A stretch of 64,000 bases of DNA from Chelativorans sp. J32 (GCF_000518985.1 NZ_JAEQ01000005.1:124001-188000), one strand, 5' to 3'; positions 16,748-26,733 are shown, counted from the first letter of the stretch. The notes: generated by a model from the sequence alone, not told the origin. Made by a program: numbers and translations.

Positions 16748-17100
16748 TGGAAAACGAGAACACCCTTCTCTGGGAAGTCACTTTCTGGGAGTTCCTGTTC
16801 GTTACGGTGCTGCTTGCCGGCAGCGCCGCCTATCTCACCGGCCGCGCGATGGCCCGGACATGGCAGGCAGACCTGCAGCTTGCCGTCTATATCGTGCTTC
16901 TGGCGGCCGCGACGCGCTTCATTCACTTCGCGCTCTTCAAAGGTACCCTGCTTTCGCTGCACTACTATCTTGTCGATCTTGTCGTTCTCCTGGTGATCGC
17001 ATTCCTAGGCAAGCGCATCACGCGAAAGCGTCAGATGACGACGCAGTACTGCTTCGATTACGAGCCGAATGGACTGATCGGCTGGCGTGCAAAGAGCTGA
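16747..17100 (+). CDS. DUF6867 small membrane protein of the liv operon
   Basis: 117 residues with three predicted transmembrane helices (about residues 10-30, 38-60, 68-88) and a short basic/aromatic C-terminus (KRITRKRQMTTQYCFDYEP). The pattern LWEVTFWEFLFVTVLL, RFIHFALFKGTLLSLHYYLVD matches DUF6867, an alphaproteobacterial family that recurs inside LivHMGF operons. Start ATG 16747 shares a base with the livF stop, so it is almost certainly translated as part of the operon. Its role is not known; an accessory or stability factor for the Liv permease is the simplest inference from location. Confidence 0.85.
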   Translation: MENENTLLWEVTFWEFLFVTVLLAGSAAYLTGRAMARTWQADLQLAVYIVLLAAATRFIHFALFKGTLLSLHYYLVDLVVLLVIAFLGKRITRKRQMTTQYCFDYEPNGLIGWRAKS

Positions 17101-17255
17101 GGCGTTTCACCAATGACTGGCAACGAGATCTTTATTTCGCAATGAAATTGAGCTTTGATGCCGGCAAGCGGGCAGCACCCGCGCTGCATAACCGGAAAGC
17201 CGAACACCATTTCCGGAATGCTGAGGGAACCTCTGGTGTTTCAAAGGGAGCAACC

Positions 17256-18356
17256 ATGAAAAGAACACTTTTGGCCGGGGCCGCGTTGAGCCTTGTGATG
17301 ACGGGCTCCGCCTGGGCGGATATCACGATCGCAACAGTGGGTCCGATGACCGGTCAGTACGCCTCGTTCGGCGCACAGATGCGGGCGGGCGCAGAGCAGG
17401 CGGTGGCCGACATCAACGCCGCCGGCGGGGTGAACGGCGAGATGCTGAAGCTTGAAATGGGTGACGATGCCTGCGATCCGAAGCAAGCGGTCGCAGTCGC
17501 CAACCAGCTTGCCGGATCGGGCGCCGTCTTCGTCGCCGGGCACTTTTGCTCGGGCTCCTCGATTCCCGCCTCGCAGGTCTATGCGGACGAGGAGATCGTG
17601 ATGATATCGCCCGGCTCCACGAACCCGACCTTCACCGACAACCGCCCCGGCCCCGGCATCTACCGCGTCTGCGGCCGTGACGACCAGCAGGGCGACGTGG
17701 CCGGCAAGTTCCTTGCCGAGGAATTCGCAGGCAAGAAGATCGCCTTCATTCATGACAAGACCGCCTATGGCAAGGGCCTCGCGGACGCCACCATGGCCGT
17801 CTACGAGAAGGCCGGCGGCAAGCCGGTGCTCTACGAAGCCTATACGGCTGGCGAGAAGGACTACACCGCCCTGGTTTCGAAGTTGAAGCAGGAAGGCGTG
17901 GACGTCCTCTATGTCGGCGGCTACTACACGGAGGCCGGCCTCATCGCCCGCCAGATGCGCGAGCAGGGCATGCAGACGATCCTCGTCTCGGGCGACGCCT
18001 TGGTGGCGGACGAATACTGGGCCATCACCGGCGATGCAGGCGAGGGAACTCTGATGACCTTCTCGCCGGATCCGCGCAAGAACGAAGTGGCAAAGCCCGT
18101 CGTCGACAAGATGCTGGCTGCCGGCAAGACGGCGGAAGGCTATGCGCTCTACACCTATGCCGCCATCCAGGCTTGGGCTCAGGCGGCGACCACCGCCGGT
18201 TCCACCGACTTCGAGGAGGTCACGAACGCGCTGAACGAAGGCAAGTTCGATACCGTTCTCGGCACACTGGAATTCGATGACAAGGGCGACGTTACCCTGC
18301 CCGGCTATGTCTTCTACGAGTGGAAGGACGGCAAATACGACTATCTCGAGCAGTAA
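17256..18356 (+). CDS. branched-chain amino acid ABC transporter periplasmic substrate-binding protein
   Basis: A 366-residue LivJ/LivK-type receptor. Signal peptide MKRTLLAGAALSLVMTGSAWA (cleavage near residue 21), then the type-I periplasmic-binding fold beginning DITIATVGPMTGQYASFGAQ. The paired cysteines in DDACDP and GHFCSG (about residues 67 and 93) match the disulfide of LivJ-like proteins, and GHFCSGSSIPASQVYADE is the ligand-contacting first lobe. ATG 17256 has GGGAG 5-9 bases upstream; the open frame extends back to 16860 but overlaps the DUF6867 gene. 155 bases separate it from the permease genes, and a strong terminator follows. Confidence 0.94.
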   Translation: MKRTLLAGAALSLVMTGSAWADITIATVGPMTGQYASFGAQMRAGAEQAVADINAAGGVNGEMLKLEMGDDACDPKQAVAVANQLAGSGAVFVAGHFCSGSSIPASQVYADEEIVMISPGSTNPTFTDNRPGPGIYRVCGRDDQQGDVAGKFLAEEFAGKKIAFIHDKTAYGKGLADATMAVYEKAGGKPVLYEAYTAGEKDYTALVSKLKQEGVDVLYVGGYYTEAGLIARQMREQGMQTILVSGDALVADEYWAITGDAGEGTLMTFSPDPRKNEVAKPVVDKMLAAGKTAEGYALYTYAAIQAWAQAATTAGSTDFEEVTNALNEGKFDTVLGTLEFDDKGDVTLPGYVFYEWKDGKYDYLEQ

Positions 18357-18377
18357 GCTCAATCTGATGGTTCGAAG

Positions 18378-18405
18378 ACGGCCCGGCATTGCCGGGCCGT
18401 TTTTC
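18378..18405 (+). terminator. rho-independent terminator after the liv operon
   Basis: Perfect 9-base stem CGGCCCGGC (18379-18387) and GCCGGGCCG (18391-18399) with a three-base loop ATT, followed directly by TTTTT. It lies 22 bases after the binding-protein stop and closes the liv transcription unit. Confidence 0.93.
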
Positions 18406-18492
18406 GTTCCAGGGATTGTTGCACTGCAGCATAGGTCACGCTAAGCATGATTCCGGAGGAGAGCCGCGCACCGTCCCGGAGACTGACTGGTG

Positions 18493-21400
18493 ATGGCAGC
18501 GAGAAAGGTCGTGCCGCTCCCTCCAGTTCGTAACCGGAGCTTGCCAGTGCAGATCAAGAAACTCCTCGTCGCCAATCGTTCCGAGATCGCAATCCGTGTC
18601 TTCCGCGCCGCCAATGAACTTGGCATCCGGACGGTCGCCATTTGGGCAGAGGAGGACAAATATTCGCTCCACCGCTTCAAAGCGGACGAATCCTACCAGG
18701 TCGGCCGCGGTCCGCACCTGGCACGCGATCTTGGCCCGATCGAAAGCTATCTCTCGATCGATGAGGTGATCCGCGTTGCGAAGCTTTCCGGCGCCGACGC
18801 CATTCATCCCGGCTACGGGCTGCTTTCGGAGAGCCCGGAATTCGCCGAAGCCTGTGCGGCAAACGGGATCGTCTTCATCGGCCCGAGCCCCGAGACCATG
18901 CGCCGGCTGGGCAACAAGGTGGCCGCGCGAAACCTCGCCGTCGAAGTGGGCGTGCCGGTCGTGCCGGCGACCGAGCCTCTGCCCGACGATATGGACGAAG
19001 TGGCGAGGATGGCGGCGGAGATCGGCTTCCCGGTCATGCTCAAGGCCTCCTGGGGCGGTGGCGGGCGCGGCATGCGCGTCATCCGCTCGGAGGGGGACCT
19101 GAAGCGCGAGGTGATGGAGGCAAAGCGCGAGGCCAAGGCGGCATTCGGAAAGGACGAGGTCTATCTGGAAAAGCTCGTCGAGCGCGCCCGTCATGTCGAG
19201 GTGCAGGTTTTGGGCGACAAGCACGGCAATGCCGTGCACCTGTTCGAGCGCGATTGCTCCATCCAACGCCGCAACCAGAAGGTCGTCGAGCGCGCCCCGG
19301 CTCCCTACCTCGATGATGCAAAGCGCCAGGAGCTTTGCGATTACGCGCTGAAGATCGCCGAGGCCACGGATTATGTCGGCGCCGGCACGGTCGAGTTCCT
19401 TATGGACGCCGATACCGGCGCCTTCTATTTCATCGAGGTGAACCCGCGTATCCAGGTCGAGCACACGGTGACCGAAGAGGTAACCGGCATCGACATCGTC
19501 AAGGCGCAAATCCGGATCCTGGAAGGCGAGCGCATCGGCGATCCCCGGTCGGGCGTGCCCGCGCAGGATCGCATCCGGCTCAACGGCAACGCGCTGCAGT
19601 GCCGCATCACGACGGAAGACCCGGAGCAGAACTTCATTCCCGACTACGGCCGTATCACGGCTTACCGCGGTGCAACCGGTTTCGGTATCCGGCTCGACGG
19701 CGGCACGGCCTATTCCGGCGCGGTGATCACCCGTTACTACGACCCGCTTCTGGAAAAGGTAACCGCCTGGGCACCGACGCCCGAGGAAGCCATCCAGCGC
19801 ATGCACCGGGCATTGCGCGAATTTCGCATCCGCGGCGTGGCGACCAACCTCACATTCCTCGAAGCGATCATAAGCCATCCTCGCTTCCGTGATGCGTCTT
19901 ATACAACCCGCTTCATCGACGAAACGCCTGAGCTCTTCGATCAGGTGAAGCGCCGAGACCGGGCAACGAAGCTTCTCAACTACCTTGCGGATGTCACCGT
20001 CAACGGCCATCCGGAAGCGCGCGACCGTCCGCGCCCGAACCCCGATGCGGCTCCCCCGCGCCTGCCCTATATCGATGGCCCGGTATCGGAAGGCACGAAG
20101 CAGCTTCTCGATCGGCTCGGCCCTGACGAATTCGCCAAGTGGATGCGCGCCGAGACGCGCGTTCTCATCACCGACACGACGATGCGCGATGCGCATCAGT
20201 CGCTGCTTGCCACGCGCATGCGCACCTTCGACATTGCCCGCGCGGCCAGTGTCTACGCCCGCGCATTGCCACAGCTTCTTTCGCTGGAGTGCTGGGGCGG
20301 CGCGACGTTCGACGTCGCCATGCGGTTCCTGACCGAAGACCCCTGGGAACGGCTCTCTCTCATCCGCGAGGGCGCGCCGAACCTGCTTCTGCAGATGCTG
20401 CTGCGCGGCGCAAACGGCGTCGGCTACACCAACTACCCCGACAATGTCGTGCGTTATTTCGTCCGCCAAGCAGCAGTCGGTGGCATTGACCTGTTCCGCG
20501 TCTTTGATTGCCTGAACTGGGTCGAGAACATGCGCATCGCCATGGACGCGGTGCGAGAAGAAGGAAAGCTTTGCGAGGCGGCGATCTGCTACACGGGCGA
20601 CATCCTCGATCCCGCCCGGGCGAAATACGATCTGAAATATTATGTCGGCCTCGCCAAGGAGCTGGAGGCAGCCGGCGCGCATATCATCGCCATCAAGGAT
20701 ATGGCGGGGCTCCTGAAGCCGGCCGCAGCGCGAGTGCTCTTCAAGGCCTTGCGTGAAGAGACCGAGCTGCCCATCCACTTCCACACGCATGACACATCCG
20801 GTATCTCTGCCGCCACGGTTCTGGCCGCAGTGGAAAGCGGCGTGGATGCGATTGACGCCGCCATGGATGCGCTGTCGGGCAACACCTCACAGCCCTGCCT
20901 TGGGTCGATCGCTGAAGCGCTCAAGGGCAGCGAGCGCGACCCCGGTCTCGACACCGAATGGATCCGCCGCATCTCGTTCTACTGGGAAGCGGTGCGCAAC
21001 CAGTATGCCGCCTTCGAAAGCGACCTCAAGGGGCCGGCCTCTGAGGTCTATCTGCACGAGATGCCGGGCGGCCAGTTCACCAATCTGAAGGAGCAGGCCC
21101 GCTCCTTGGGTCTTGAGACGCGCTGGCATGAGGTGGCCCGCGCCTATCACGACGTGAACATGATGTTTGGCGATATCGTCAAGGTCACCCCCTCTTCCAA
21201 GGTCGTGGGCGACATGGCCTTGATGATGGTGAGCCAGGACCTGACCGTCGCCGACGTGCAGAACCCGCAGAAGGACATCGCCTTCCCCGACTCGGTGGTC
21301 TCCATGCTGCGCGGCGATCTCGGCCAGTCGCCGGGAGGATGGCCGGAGGGATTGCAGAAGAAGGCGCTCAAGGGCGAAAAGCCGATTACTGTGCGCCCGG

Positions 21401-22023
21401 GCTCGCTGCTCAAGAACGCCGATCTTGAAGCCAATCGCAGGGAGCTGGAACAGAAGATCGGCCGCGAGGTCAACGATTTCGAATTCGCCTCCTGGCTCAT
21501 GTATCCCAAAGTCTTCGCCGACTTCGCTGCCGCTTGCGAGGTCTATGGGCCCGTAAGCGTCCTCCCCACGCCGGTCTATTTCTACGGGATGGAGCAGGAG
21601 GATGAGATCTTTGTCGAGATCGAGCGCGGCAAGACGCTGGTCATCCGTTGCCTTGCCATCGGTGAGCCTAATGAAAAGGGTATGGTGACGGTCTTCTTCG
21701 AGCTCAATGGGCAGCCGCGCCGCGCCAAGGTGCCGGACAGGCGCCATGGAGCTTCTGCCGCAGCCATGCGCCGGAAAGCGGAGCCGGGGAACGATGCCCA
21801 TATGGGCGCGCCGATGCCTGGGGTTGTCTCGTCTGTGGCCGTCACCGCGGGCCAGAAAGTTTCGGCCGGCGACGTCCTTCTTTCCATCGAAGCCATGAAG
21901 ATGGAGACCGCTCTTCATGCCGATCGGGAAGGAACCGTCGCCGAGGTCTTGGTCAAGGCTGGAGACCAGATCGACGCAAAGGACCTCCTTCTGGTCCTGC
22001 AAAGTGCCGATCCTGGCAATTGA
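18493..22023 (+). CDS. pyc: pyruvate carboxylase
   Basis: Biotin enzyme that makes oxaloacetate from pyruvate, bicarbonate and ATP. 1176 residues in the usual single-chain order: biotin carboxylase (about 15-480, starting KKLLVANRSEIAIRVFRAA, ATP-grasp loop GGGGRGM near 187, FIEVNPRIQVEHTVTEE); carboxyltransferase from about residue 555 (ITDTTMRDAHQSLLATRMR); and a C-terminal biotinyl domain with EAMKMET, the biotinylated Lys at about 1136. The GTG at 18490 directly precedes ATG 18493; either could start, and a later start near the TTG at 18541 is also possible because the first 18 residues are extra to the family. Monocistronic. Anaplerotic role supplies the TCA cycle. Confidence 0.97.
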   Translation: MAARKVVPLPPVRNRSLPVQIKKLLVANRSEIAIRVFRAANELGIRTVAIWAEEDKYSLHRFKADESYQVGRGPHLARDLGPIESYLSIDEVIRVAKLSGADAIHPGYGLLSESPEFAEACAANGIVFIGPSPETMRRLGNKVAARNLAVEVGVPVVPATEPLPDDMDEVARMAAEIGFPVMLKASWGGGGRGMRVIRSEGDLKREVMEAKREAKAAFGKDEVYLEKLVERARHVEVQVLGDKHGNAVHLFERDCSIQRRNQKVVERAPAPYLDDAKRQELCDYALKIAEATDYVGAGTVEFLMDADTGAFYFIEVNPRIQVEHTVTEEVTGIDIVKAQIRILEGERIGDPRSGVPAQDRIRLNGNALQCRITTEDPEQNFIPDYGRITAYRGATGFGIRLDGGTAYSGAVITRYYDPLLEKVTAWAPTPEEAIQRMHRALREFRIRGVATNLTFLEAIISHPRFRDASYTTRFIDETPELFDQVKRRDRATKLLNYLADVTVNGHPEARDRPRPNPDAAPPRLPYIDGPVSEGTKQLLDRLGPDEFAKWMRAETRVLITDTTMRDAHQSLLATRMRTFDIARAASVYARALPQLLSLECWGGATFDVAMRFLTEDPWERLSLIREGAPNLLLQMLLRGANGVGYTNYPDNVVRYFVRQAAVGGIDLFRVFDCLNWVENMRIAMDAVREEGKLCEAAICYTGDILDPARAKYDLKYYVGLAKELEAAGAHIIAIKDMAGLLKPAAARVLFKALREETELPIHFHTHDTSGISAATVLAAVESGVDAIDAAMDALSGNTSQPCLGSIAEALKGSERDPGLDTEWIRRISFYWEAVRNQYAAFESDLKGPASEVYLHEMPGGQFTNLKEQARSLGLETRWHEVARAYHDVNMMFGDIVKVTPSSKVVGDMALMMVSQDLTVADVQNPQKDIAFPDSVVSMLRGDLGQSPGGWPEGLQKKALKGEKPITVRPGSLLKNADLEANRRELEQKIGREVNDFEFASWLMYPKVFADFAAACEVYGPVSVLPTPVYFYGMEQEDEIFVEIERGKTLVIRCLAIGEPNEKGMVTVFFELNGQPRRAKVPDRRHGASAAAMRRKAEPGNDAHMGAPMPGVVSSVAVTAGQKVSAGDVLLSIEAMKMETALHADREGTVAEVLVKAGDQIDAKDLLLVLQSADPGN

Positions 22024-22090
22024 CGCGGGAACTTAAACCGATTTAGACACTTCCCCCGTGCGATCTGGCACTAGAAGCGGGACAGCAGCA

Positions 22091-23266
22091 ATGTCGGGAC
22101 GGGACGCGCTTTACGGCCGGTGGGCAGTCGCGGCTTTCTTTTTCGCGAATGGCTTCGTGACGGGAAGCTGGGCGCCCGAAATTCCTGTCCTTGTCGCCCG
22201 CTTTTCGCTAAGCGAGACGGCACTCGGCCTCCTCATCCTCGCCTTCGGCGTGGGTGCGGTGGCGGCCATGCCCATCTGCGGCTACCTCATCGGCCGATTT
22301 GGCTCGCGCGTCGTGTCGAGGGTGGCGGGCGTATTATGCTGCGTTTCCTTCCTTGGCATAGCGGCCGCTCCCACCGTGCCCCTCGTAGCCGCAGCACTGG
22401 TCCTTTTCGGCGCCATGCTGGGCGGCATGGACGTGGCCATGAACTCGAACGCAGTGGTGGTGGAACGCAGGCTCCAGCGGGCCATTATGTCCTCCTCGCA
22501 CGGCTTCTGGAGTCTTGGTGGTTTTGCAGGTGCAGGTGCCGGCGGCTTGATGGTGGAGCAGTGGGGACACGTCGCGCACATATCCATTGTGGTGGTGTTC
22601 GCCCTTCTGCTTGTCTTGTTGGCCATGCCCTTTCTCGTTGCGGAGAACAGACCCGCCAGCCCAGGCGCAGGCGGCAGACGCGGTCTGCCGCGCGGCGTAC
22701 TGGTCTATGTCACCGGGATCATTGCGTTGTTTTGCATGATTCCAGAGGGCGCGGTACTCGATTGGGCCGCTCTCTACCTGCAGCAGGAGATGGGCGCCGA
22801 CTATTTCACCGCGAGCTTGCCCTTCACGGCTTTTGCCGGCGTGATGGCCGTCATGCGTTTTCTTGGAGACGGCATGCGGAACCGCCTGGGGGCCGTGAAC
22901 ACCATGCGTCTTTCAGCCGGTGTCGCTGCCGTGGGCATGCTTGGAGCAGGCCTTGCACCCAACGCGCTCTTCGCCACCGTGGCCTTCGCGGTGGCGGGGC
23001 TCGGCGTGGCAAACATGGTCCCCATCGTCTTTTCGGCTGCGGGTAATCAGCCCGGCATTTCATCGGCCGCAGGCATGAGCGTGGCGACCACGATGGGCTA
23101 TTCCGGAATCCTCTTCGCGCCGTCGCTGATAGGCTTTGTCGCTGAGCACACCGGCTTCTCGCCGATCTTCATAGGCTTTGCGGTTGTGCTGATCATCGTG
23201 CTTTTGATGGCCAATCTTGTGCGCGCCGCCGATCATATCGCGCCCCAGCCGGCGCCTTCCACCTGA
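22091..23266 (+). CDS. MFS transporter, YbjJ-like
   Basis: 391 residues, about 12 hydrophobic segments. Begins FFFANGFVTGSWAPEIPVLVARFSLSETALGLL, followed by the MFS loop 2-3 motif as GYLIGRFGSRVVSRV, both typical of the YbjJ/FucP-side MFS proteins in rhizobia. Start uncertain: ATG 22091 gives a normal N-terminus, while a GTG at 22058 would add 11 residues. Neither has a strong ribosome site. It follows pyc by 67 bases in the same direction, so read-through is possible. Substrate unknown; the family contains sugar or small-molecule exporters and orphans. Confidence 0.85.
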   Translation: MSGRDALYGRWAVAAFFFANGFVTGSWAPEIPVLVARFSLSETALGLLILAFGVGAVAAMPICGYLIGRFGSRVVSRVAGVLCCVSFLGIAAAPTVPLVAAALVLFGAMLGGMDVAMNSNAVVVERRLQRAIMSSSHGFWSLGGFAGAGAGGLMVEQWGHVAHISIVVVFALLLVLLAMPFLVAENRPASPGAGGRRGLPRGVLVYVTGIIALFCMIPEGAVLDWAALYLQQEMGADYFTASLPFTAFAGVMAVMRFLGDGMRNRLGAVNTMRLSAGVAAVGMLGAGLAPNALFATVAFAVAGLGVANMVPIVFSAAGNQPGISSAAGMSVATTMGYSGILFAPSLIGFVAEHTGFSPIFIGFAVVLIIVLLMANLVRAADHIAPQPAPST

Positions 23267-23315
23267 TCCATGAAAGCGCCGACTGGGACACGTTGGGCCT
23301 GAACGAACAAAGGCC

Positions 23316-23474
23316 CTATATCCTGCCCATCAAGGCGAGGATGAGCACCACAATGAGAATGATCCCGAGAATGCCGGAGGGGCCGTATCCCCAGCCACGC
23401 GAATAGGGCCAGGCGGGAACGGCGCCGATCAGCACCAGGATCAGGATTATAATGAGAATAGTACCAATAGACAT
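23316..23474 (-). CDS. DUF3309 small hydrophobic protein
   Basis: A 52-residue peptide read from ATG 23474 to TAG 23316. It starts MSIGTILIIILILVLIGAVP, then a short polar centre AWPYSRGWGYGPSG, then a second hydrophobic helix ILGIILIVVLILALMGRI. This two-helix hairpin with PYSxxWGYGPSG in the turn is DUF3309, a family of tiny membrane proteins widespread in Proteobacteria. AGGA precedes the start by about 9 bases. It stands alone, converging with the MFS gene (50 bases apart). Function unknown; related small membrane peptides are often stress-induced. Confidence 0.85.
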   Translation of the reverse strand: MSIGTILIIILILVLIGAVPAWPYSRGWGYGPSGILGIILIVVLILALMGRI

Positions 23475-23555
23475 CGCATTGTCCTGCAGATGTTGACGTA
23501 ACGGCAGGACAACGCACGGAAAACGCGGCGGGTTCCGACCCGCCGCGTCGCCGGT

Positions 23556-26500
23556 CTACTCGGCGGCCTTCGGATACGCGGTCAGGCCTTCGTCTTCGAC
23601 CTCCGAAGTCGTTTCTCCAACATCGTCCCCGGCCTTGCGGCGGCGGAAAAGCCTGGAGAACAGACCTCCACGCCTCTGACCTGCCGGACGATTCTCCCGC
23701 GTAAAGACCATCAGCGCCGATGGCGTAACGATAAGCGTTAGCACCGTCGCGAAGGTTAGGCCGTAGACGATCGCGCTGGAAAGCGAAATCCACCACTGGG
23801 TCGAGGGAGCCCCGATGGTAACCTCGTGATGGAACAGCTCCAGTCCCAGGCCGAAGGCAATGGGCAGCACACCGAGCACCGCCGAGAAGGCCGTGAGCAA
23901 CACCGGGCGCGCACGCTCGCGGCAGGTCTCGATGATGGCGTCGTATTTGTTCATGCCTTCTTCGCGCAGCCGATCGTAAGTGTCGATCAACACGATGTTG
24001 TTGTTCACCACCACGCCGGCGAGAGCGATGACGCCGATGCCCGACATCACGATGCCGAACGGCTGTCCGGTAATCAGCAAGCCGAGGAACACGCCGATCG
24101 TCGCCATCACCACCGTCATCAGCACCAGGAACACGCTGGTGAACTTGTTGAACTGCGCAAGCAGCACCACGAAGATGAGGAAAATCGCCGCCCCGAACGC
24201 GCTGCTGAGGAAGGAGGCAGCCGCGTCACTCTCCTCGCTGGAGCCGGCCAACTTCCACCGCGTGGCTCCAAGATCCGTATCCTGGAGTGCGGAGATCACC
24301 TGTGCCTGCACATCGGCGACCTGATAGCCGGATGCCACATTCGCCGTCACCGTGATCGTGCGCTGCGCGTCGATGCGGTTCAGGATGCCTGTGCTCAGCT
24401 CGGGCTTGCGGGTGACGAAATTGGAGATCGGCACCGGCCCTTGCGGGGTCTGCACACGCAGCTGATCCAGCATGGAAAGCGTGCGGCGGTCCTCAGGCAG
24501 ACGCAGGCGAATATCCACCGCATCGTCCACTCCCGCCGGACGATAATCCGACAGTTTCAGACCGTTCGTGACCAGCTGGACCACCGTTCCGACGGCAACA
24601 GGGCTGACGCCATATTGCGCGGCTTTTGCGCGATCCACCTGGAGCGCCCAATCGACGCCGGGCGGAGGCAAGCCGTCCGAAATATCGATGACACCATCGA
24701 TCTGCCGGATCCGCTGGGCCACCATGGCGGCTTGCTCGTTCAGATGCGTGGGATCCGTCGCAGAGAGCTGGATCTGGATCGGCTGCCCCGTGGGCGGGCC
24801 GGCATCCGGCACGCGGACCTCGATCTCCACACCCGGCATGTTCGCCATTTCGGCGCGCAGGTCGTTCAGGATCTCGCTTGCGGGCTTGCGCTCGCGCCAG
24901 TCCACGAATTCGTACTGGATGATGCCGATCACATCCTCGTCGATGTCCTGGCCGCCGCCACGGGTTTGACCCACGCGCGTATAGACCGATTCGATGCCAG
25001 GCCAGGTCAGGAGCTTCTGCTCGGCGGGTTTCACCAGGCGGTTCATTTCGTCGAGCGACATGTTCCCGCGAGCATGCACATACATCAGCCCGTATTCGGG
25101 CTCGACATTCGGGAAGAACTCCACGCCGGCGCCCCAGCGCGAATATGACATCTGCACGCCGACCAAAAGCGCAATGGTGAGCAGCAACACCGTCTTCGGA
25201 TAGTGGACCGCGTATTTGACCAGGTTGATATACCAGCCGTCACGCTCACGCTTTTCCTCCACATGGGCCTTGGCGAACATGGCGCCCAGTGTCGGCGTGA
25301 AGATGAGCGCATAGGCCATGGAGGCGGCAAGCGTGACGATCAGTGTGATCGGTAGATATTTCATGAACTCGCCGACAATGCCCGGCCAGAAGAGGAGCGG
25401 CGAGAAGGCGGCGATACGCGTCATCGTGGCCGCGATCACCGGGCCTGCCATGCGCTTTGCTGCAAGCTCGAAGGCCTCTGCCCGCGGCATGCCCTCATTC
25501 ATCCGCCTCTCGGCGAACTCGGTCACGATGATGGCATCGTCCACCAGCATGCCGACAGCAAGGATCAGGCTGAACAGCACGATCATATTGACGGTGTAGC
25601 CAAGCATCGCCAGGGCGAAGATGCCCATGAGGAACGACGCAGGCACCGCAAGCCCGATGAGGAACGAAGCGCGGCCGGAAAGCGTGTAGAGAACGACGAT
25701 GAAGACCAGGATGACCGCGATCAGCACATGGTTCTGGAGCTCGTCCAGCATGTCCCGGATCATGGTCGACTTGTCCTGGCTGAACGTGACCGAGACGCCC
25801 TCGGGCATCGTCTTCACGTAATCCTCAGCCACCTTCTTCACAGCGTCGACGGTCTCGACCAGATTGGCGCCGACGCGCTTCTTCACCTCGATGGCGATCG
25901 CGCTGTGACCGTTGAGTCGCGTGATGCTCTCCGCGTCCGTGAAGGTGGAGCGCACCGAAGCGATATCGCGCGCCCGGACGACCGCATCCGGCGTTGCCAC
26001 GATCGGCAGATTGGCAATGTCCTCCGAGTTTTCGATGAGAGCCGGCACCTTGACGGCGTAACGGCCTTCCTGCCCCTGCAGCGCGCCGGCGGCAACGAGA
26101 CTGTTCGAGGCATTGACGCCGCTGATGAGCTGGTCCAGCTGGATGCCGTAAGAGGATAGCTTGACCGGATCGATAATGACCTCGACGAGCTCGTCGCGCG
26201 AGCCCTGCAGCGCCCCCTCCAGCACCCCCGGGACTTCCTCGATGCGGTCACGCAGCTCCTTCGCGGCGTTGGTAAGCTGCCGTTCGGGCAGGTTGCCGGA
26301 AAGCGTGACGACGAGGATCGGGAACTCGGAAACGTTTACCTCATGGACGGTCGGTTCCTCCGCATCCGTGGGGAGGTCTCCCTTGGCGTCCGACACCTTG
26401 GCGCGCACGTCCTGGATGGCGTTGGAAAAGTCATAACCGGCCTGAAACTCGACCAGCACGAAACCGCCACCCTGATAGGCGGCGGACCGCATCTCCTTCA

Positions 26501-26729
26501 CGCCCTCAAGACTCTTGAGCGCAGTTTCCATCGGCCTCAGCAGAAGCCGTTCGGAATCTTCCGGCGAGATGCCGTGGTAAGCAAGGCTCACATAGATGAT
26601 CGGGATCGGAACGTCGGGTTCCGCTTCCTTGGGAATATTGATGTAGGCCAGGCTGCCGGCGACAACGAAGAAAAGAAGGATCGATAGCGTCAGTCGCGCA
26701 TTTCGTATGGCAAGTCGGACGATGTCCAT
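23556..26729 (-). CDS. RND-family multidrug efflux permease (AcrB-like, HAE1 type)
   Basis: A 1057-residue inner-membrane proton antiporter. N-terminal helix then PKEAEPDVPIPIIYVSLAYHGISPEDSERLLLRPME, typical of the subgroup with a shorter first porter loop; the helix-4 proton-relay aspartates are in MLVDDAIIVTEFAERRM at about residues 397-398; the second half repeats the fold with GVVVNNNIVLIDTYDRLRE and ARPVLLTAFSAVLGVLP. Start ATG 26729 lies four bases after the adaptor stop; the frame upstream overlaps the adaptor gene and is not used. A C-terminal cytoplasmic tail of about 50 charged residues follows the last helix. Substrates unknown. No outer-membrane channel gene is adjacent. Confidence 0.94.
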   Translation of the reverse strand: MDIVRLAIRNARLTLSILLFFVVAGSLAYINIPKEAEPDVPIPIIYVSLAYHGISPEDSERLLLRPMETALKSLEGVKEMRSAAYQGGGFVLVEFQAGYDFSNAIQDVRAKVSDAKGDLPTDAEEPTVHEVNVSEFPILVVTLSGNLPERQLTNAAKELRDRIEEVPGVLEGALQGSRDELVEVIIDPVKLSSYGIQLDQLISGVNASNSLVAAGALQGQEGRYAVKVPALIENSEDIANLPIVATPDAVVRARDIASVRSTFTDAESITRLNGHSAIAIEVKKRVGANLVETVDAVKKVAEDYVKTMPEGVSVTFSQDKSTMIRDMLDELQNHVLIAVILVFIVVLYTLSGRASFLIGLAVPASFLMGIFALAMLGYTVNMIVLFSLILAVGMLVDDAIIVTEFAERRMNEGMPRAEAFELAAKRMAGPVIAATMTRIAAFSPLLFWPGIVGEFMKYLPITLIVTLAASMAYALIFTPTLGAMFAKAHVEEKRERDGWYINLVKYAVHYPKTVLLLTIALLVGVQMSYSRWGAGVEFFPNVEPEYGLMYVHARGNMSLDEMNRLVKPAEQKLLTWPGIESVYTRVGQTRGGGQDIDEDVIGIIQYEFVDWRERKPASEILNDLRAEMANMPGVEIEVRVPDAGPPTGQPIQIQLSATDPTHLNEQAAMVAQRIRQIDGVIDISDGLPPPGVDWALQVDRAKAAQYGVSPVAVGTVVQLVTNGLKLSDYRPAGVDDAVDIRLRLPEDRRTLSMLDQLRVQTPQGPVPISNFVTRKPELSTGILNRIDAQRTITVTANVASGYQVADVQAQVISALQDTDLGATRWKLAGSSEESDAAASFLSSAFGAAIFLIFVVLLAQFNKFTSVFLVLMTVVMATIGVFLGLLITGQPFGIVMSGIGVIALAGVVVNNNIVLIDTYDRLREEGMNKYDAIIETCRERARPVLLTAFSAVLGVLPIAFGLGLELFHHEVTIGAPSTQWWISLSSAIVYGLTFATVLTLIVTPSALMVFTRENRPAGQRRGGLFSRLFRRRKAGDDVGETTSEVEDEGLTAYPKAAE

Positions 26730-26733
26730 GGGA

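Noticed and set aside
18437-18492. riboswitch or leader before pyc
   Set aside because: The gap after the liv terminator is short and shows no structured element that I can recognise.
18436-20790. 784-codon open frame on the minus strand
   Set aside because: It lies antisense to pyc in a high-GC region, where such long shadow frames are expected. The plus frame matches pyruvate carboxylase along its full length, and the minus frame has no recognisable motif.
23826-25148. 440-codon open frame on the plus strand
   Set aside because: Antisense to the RND permease, whose reading is unambiguous. The frame is rich in His/Arg/Asp as shadow frames of this composition are.
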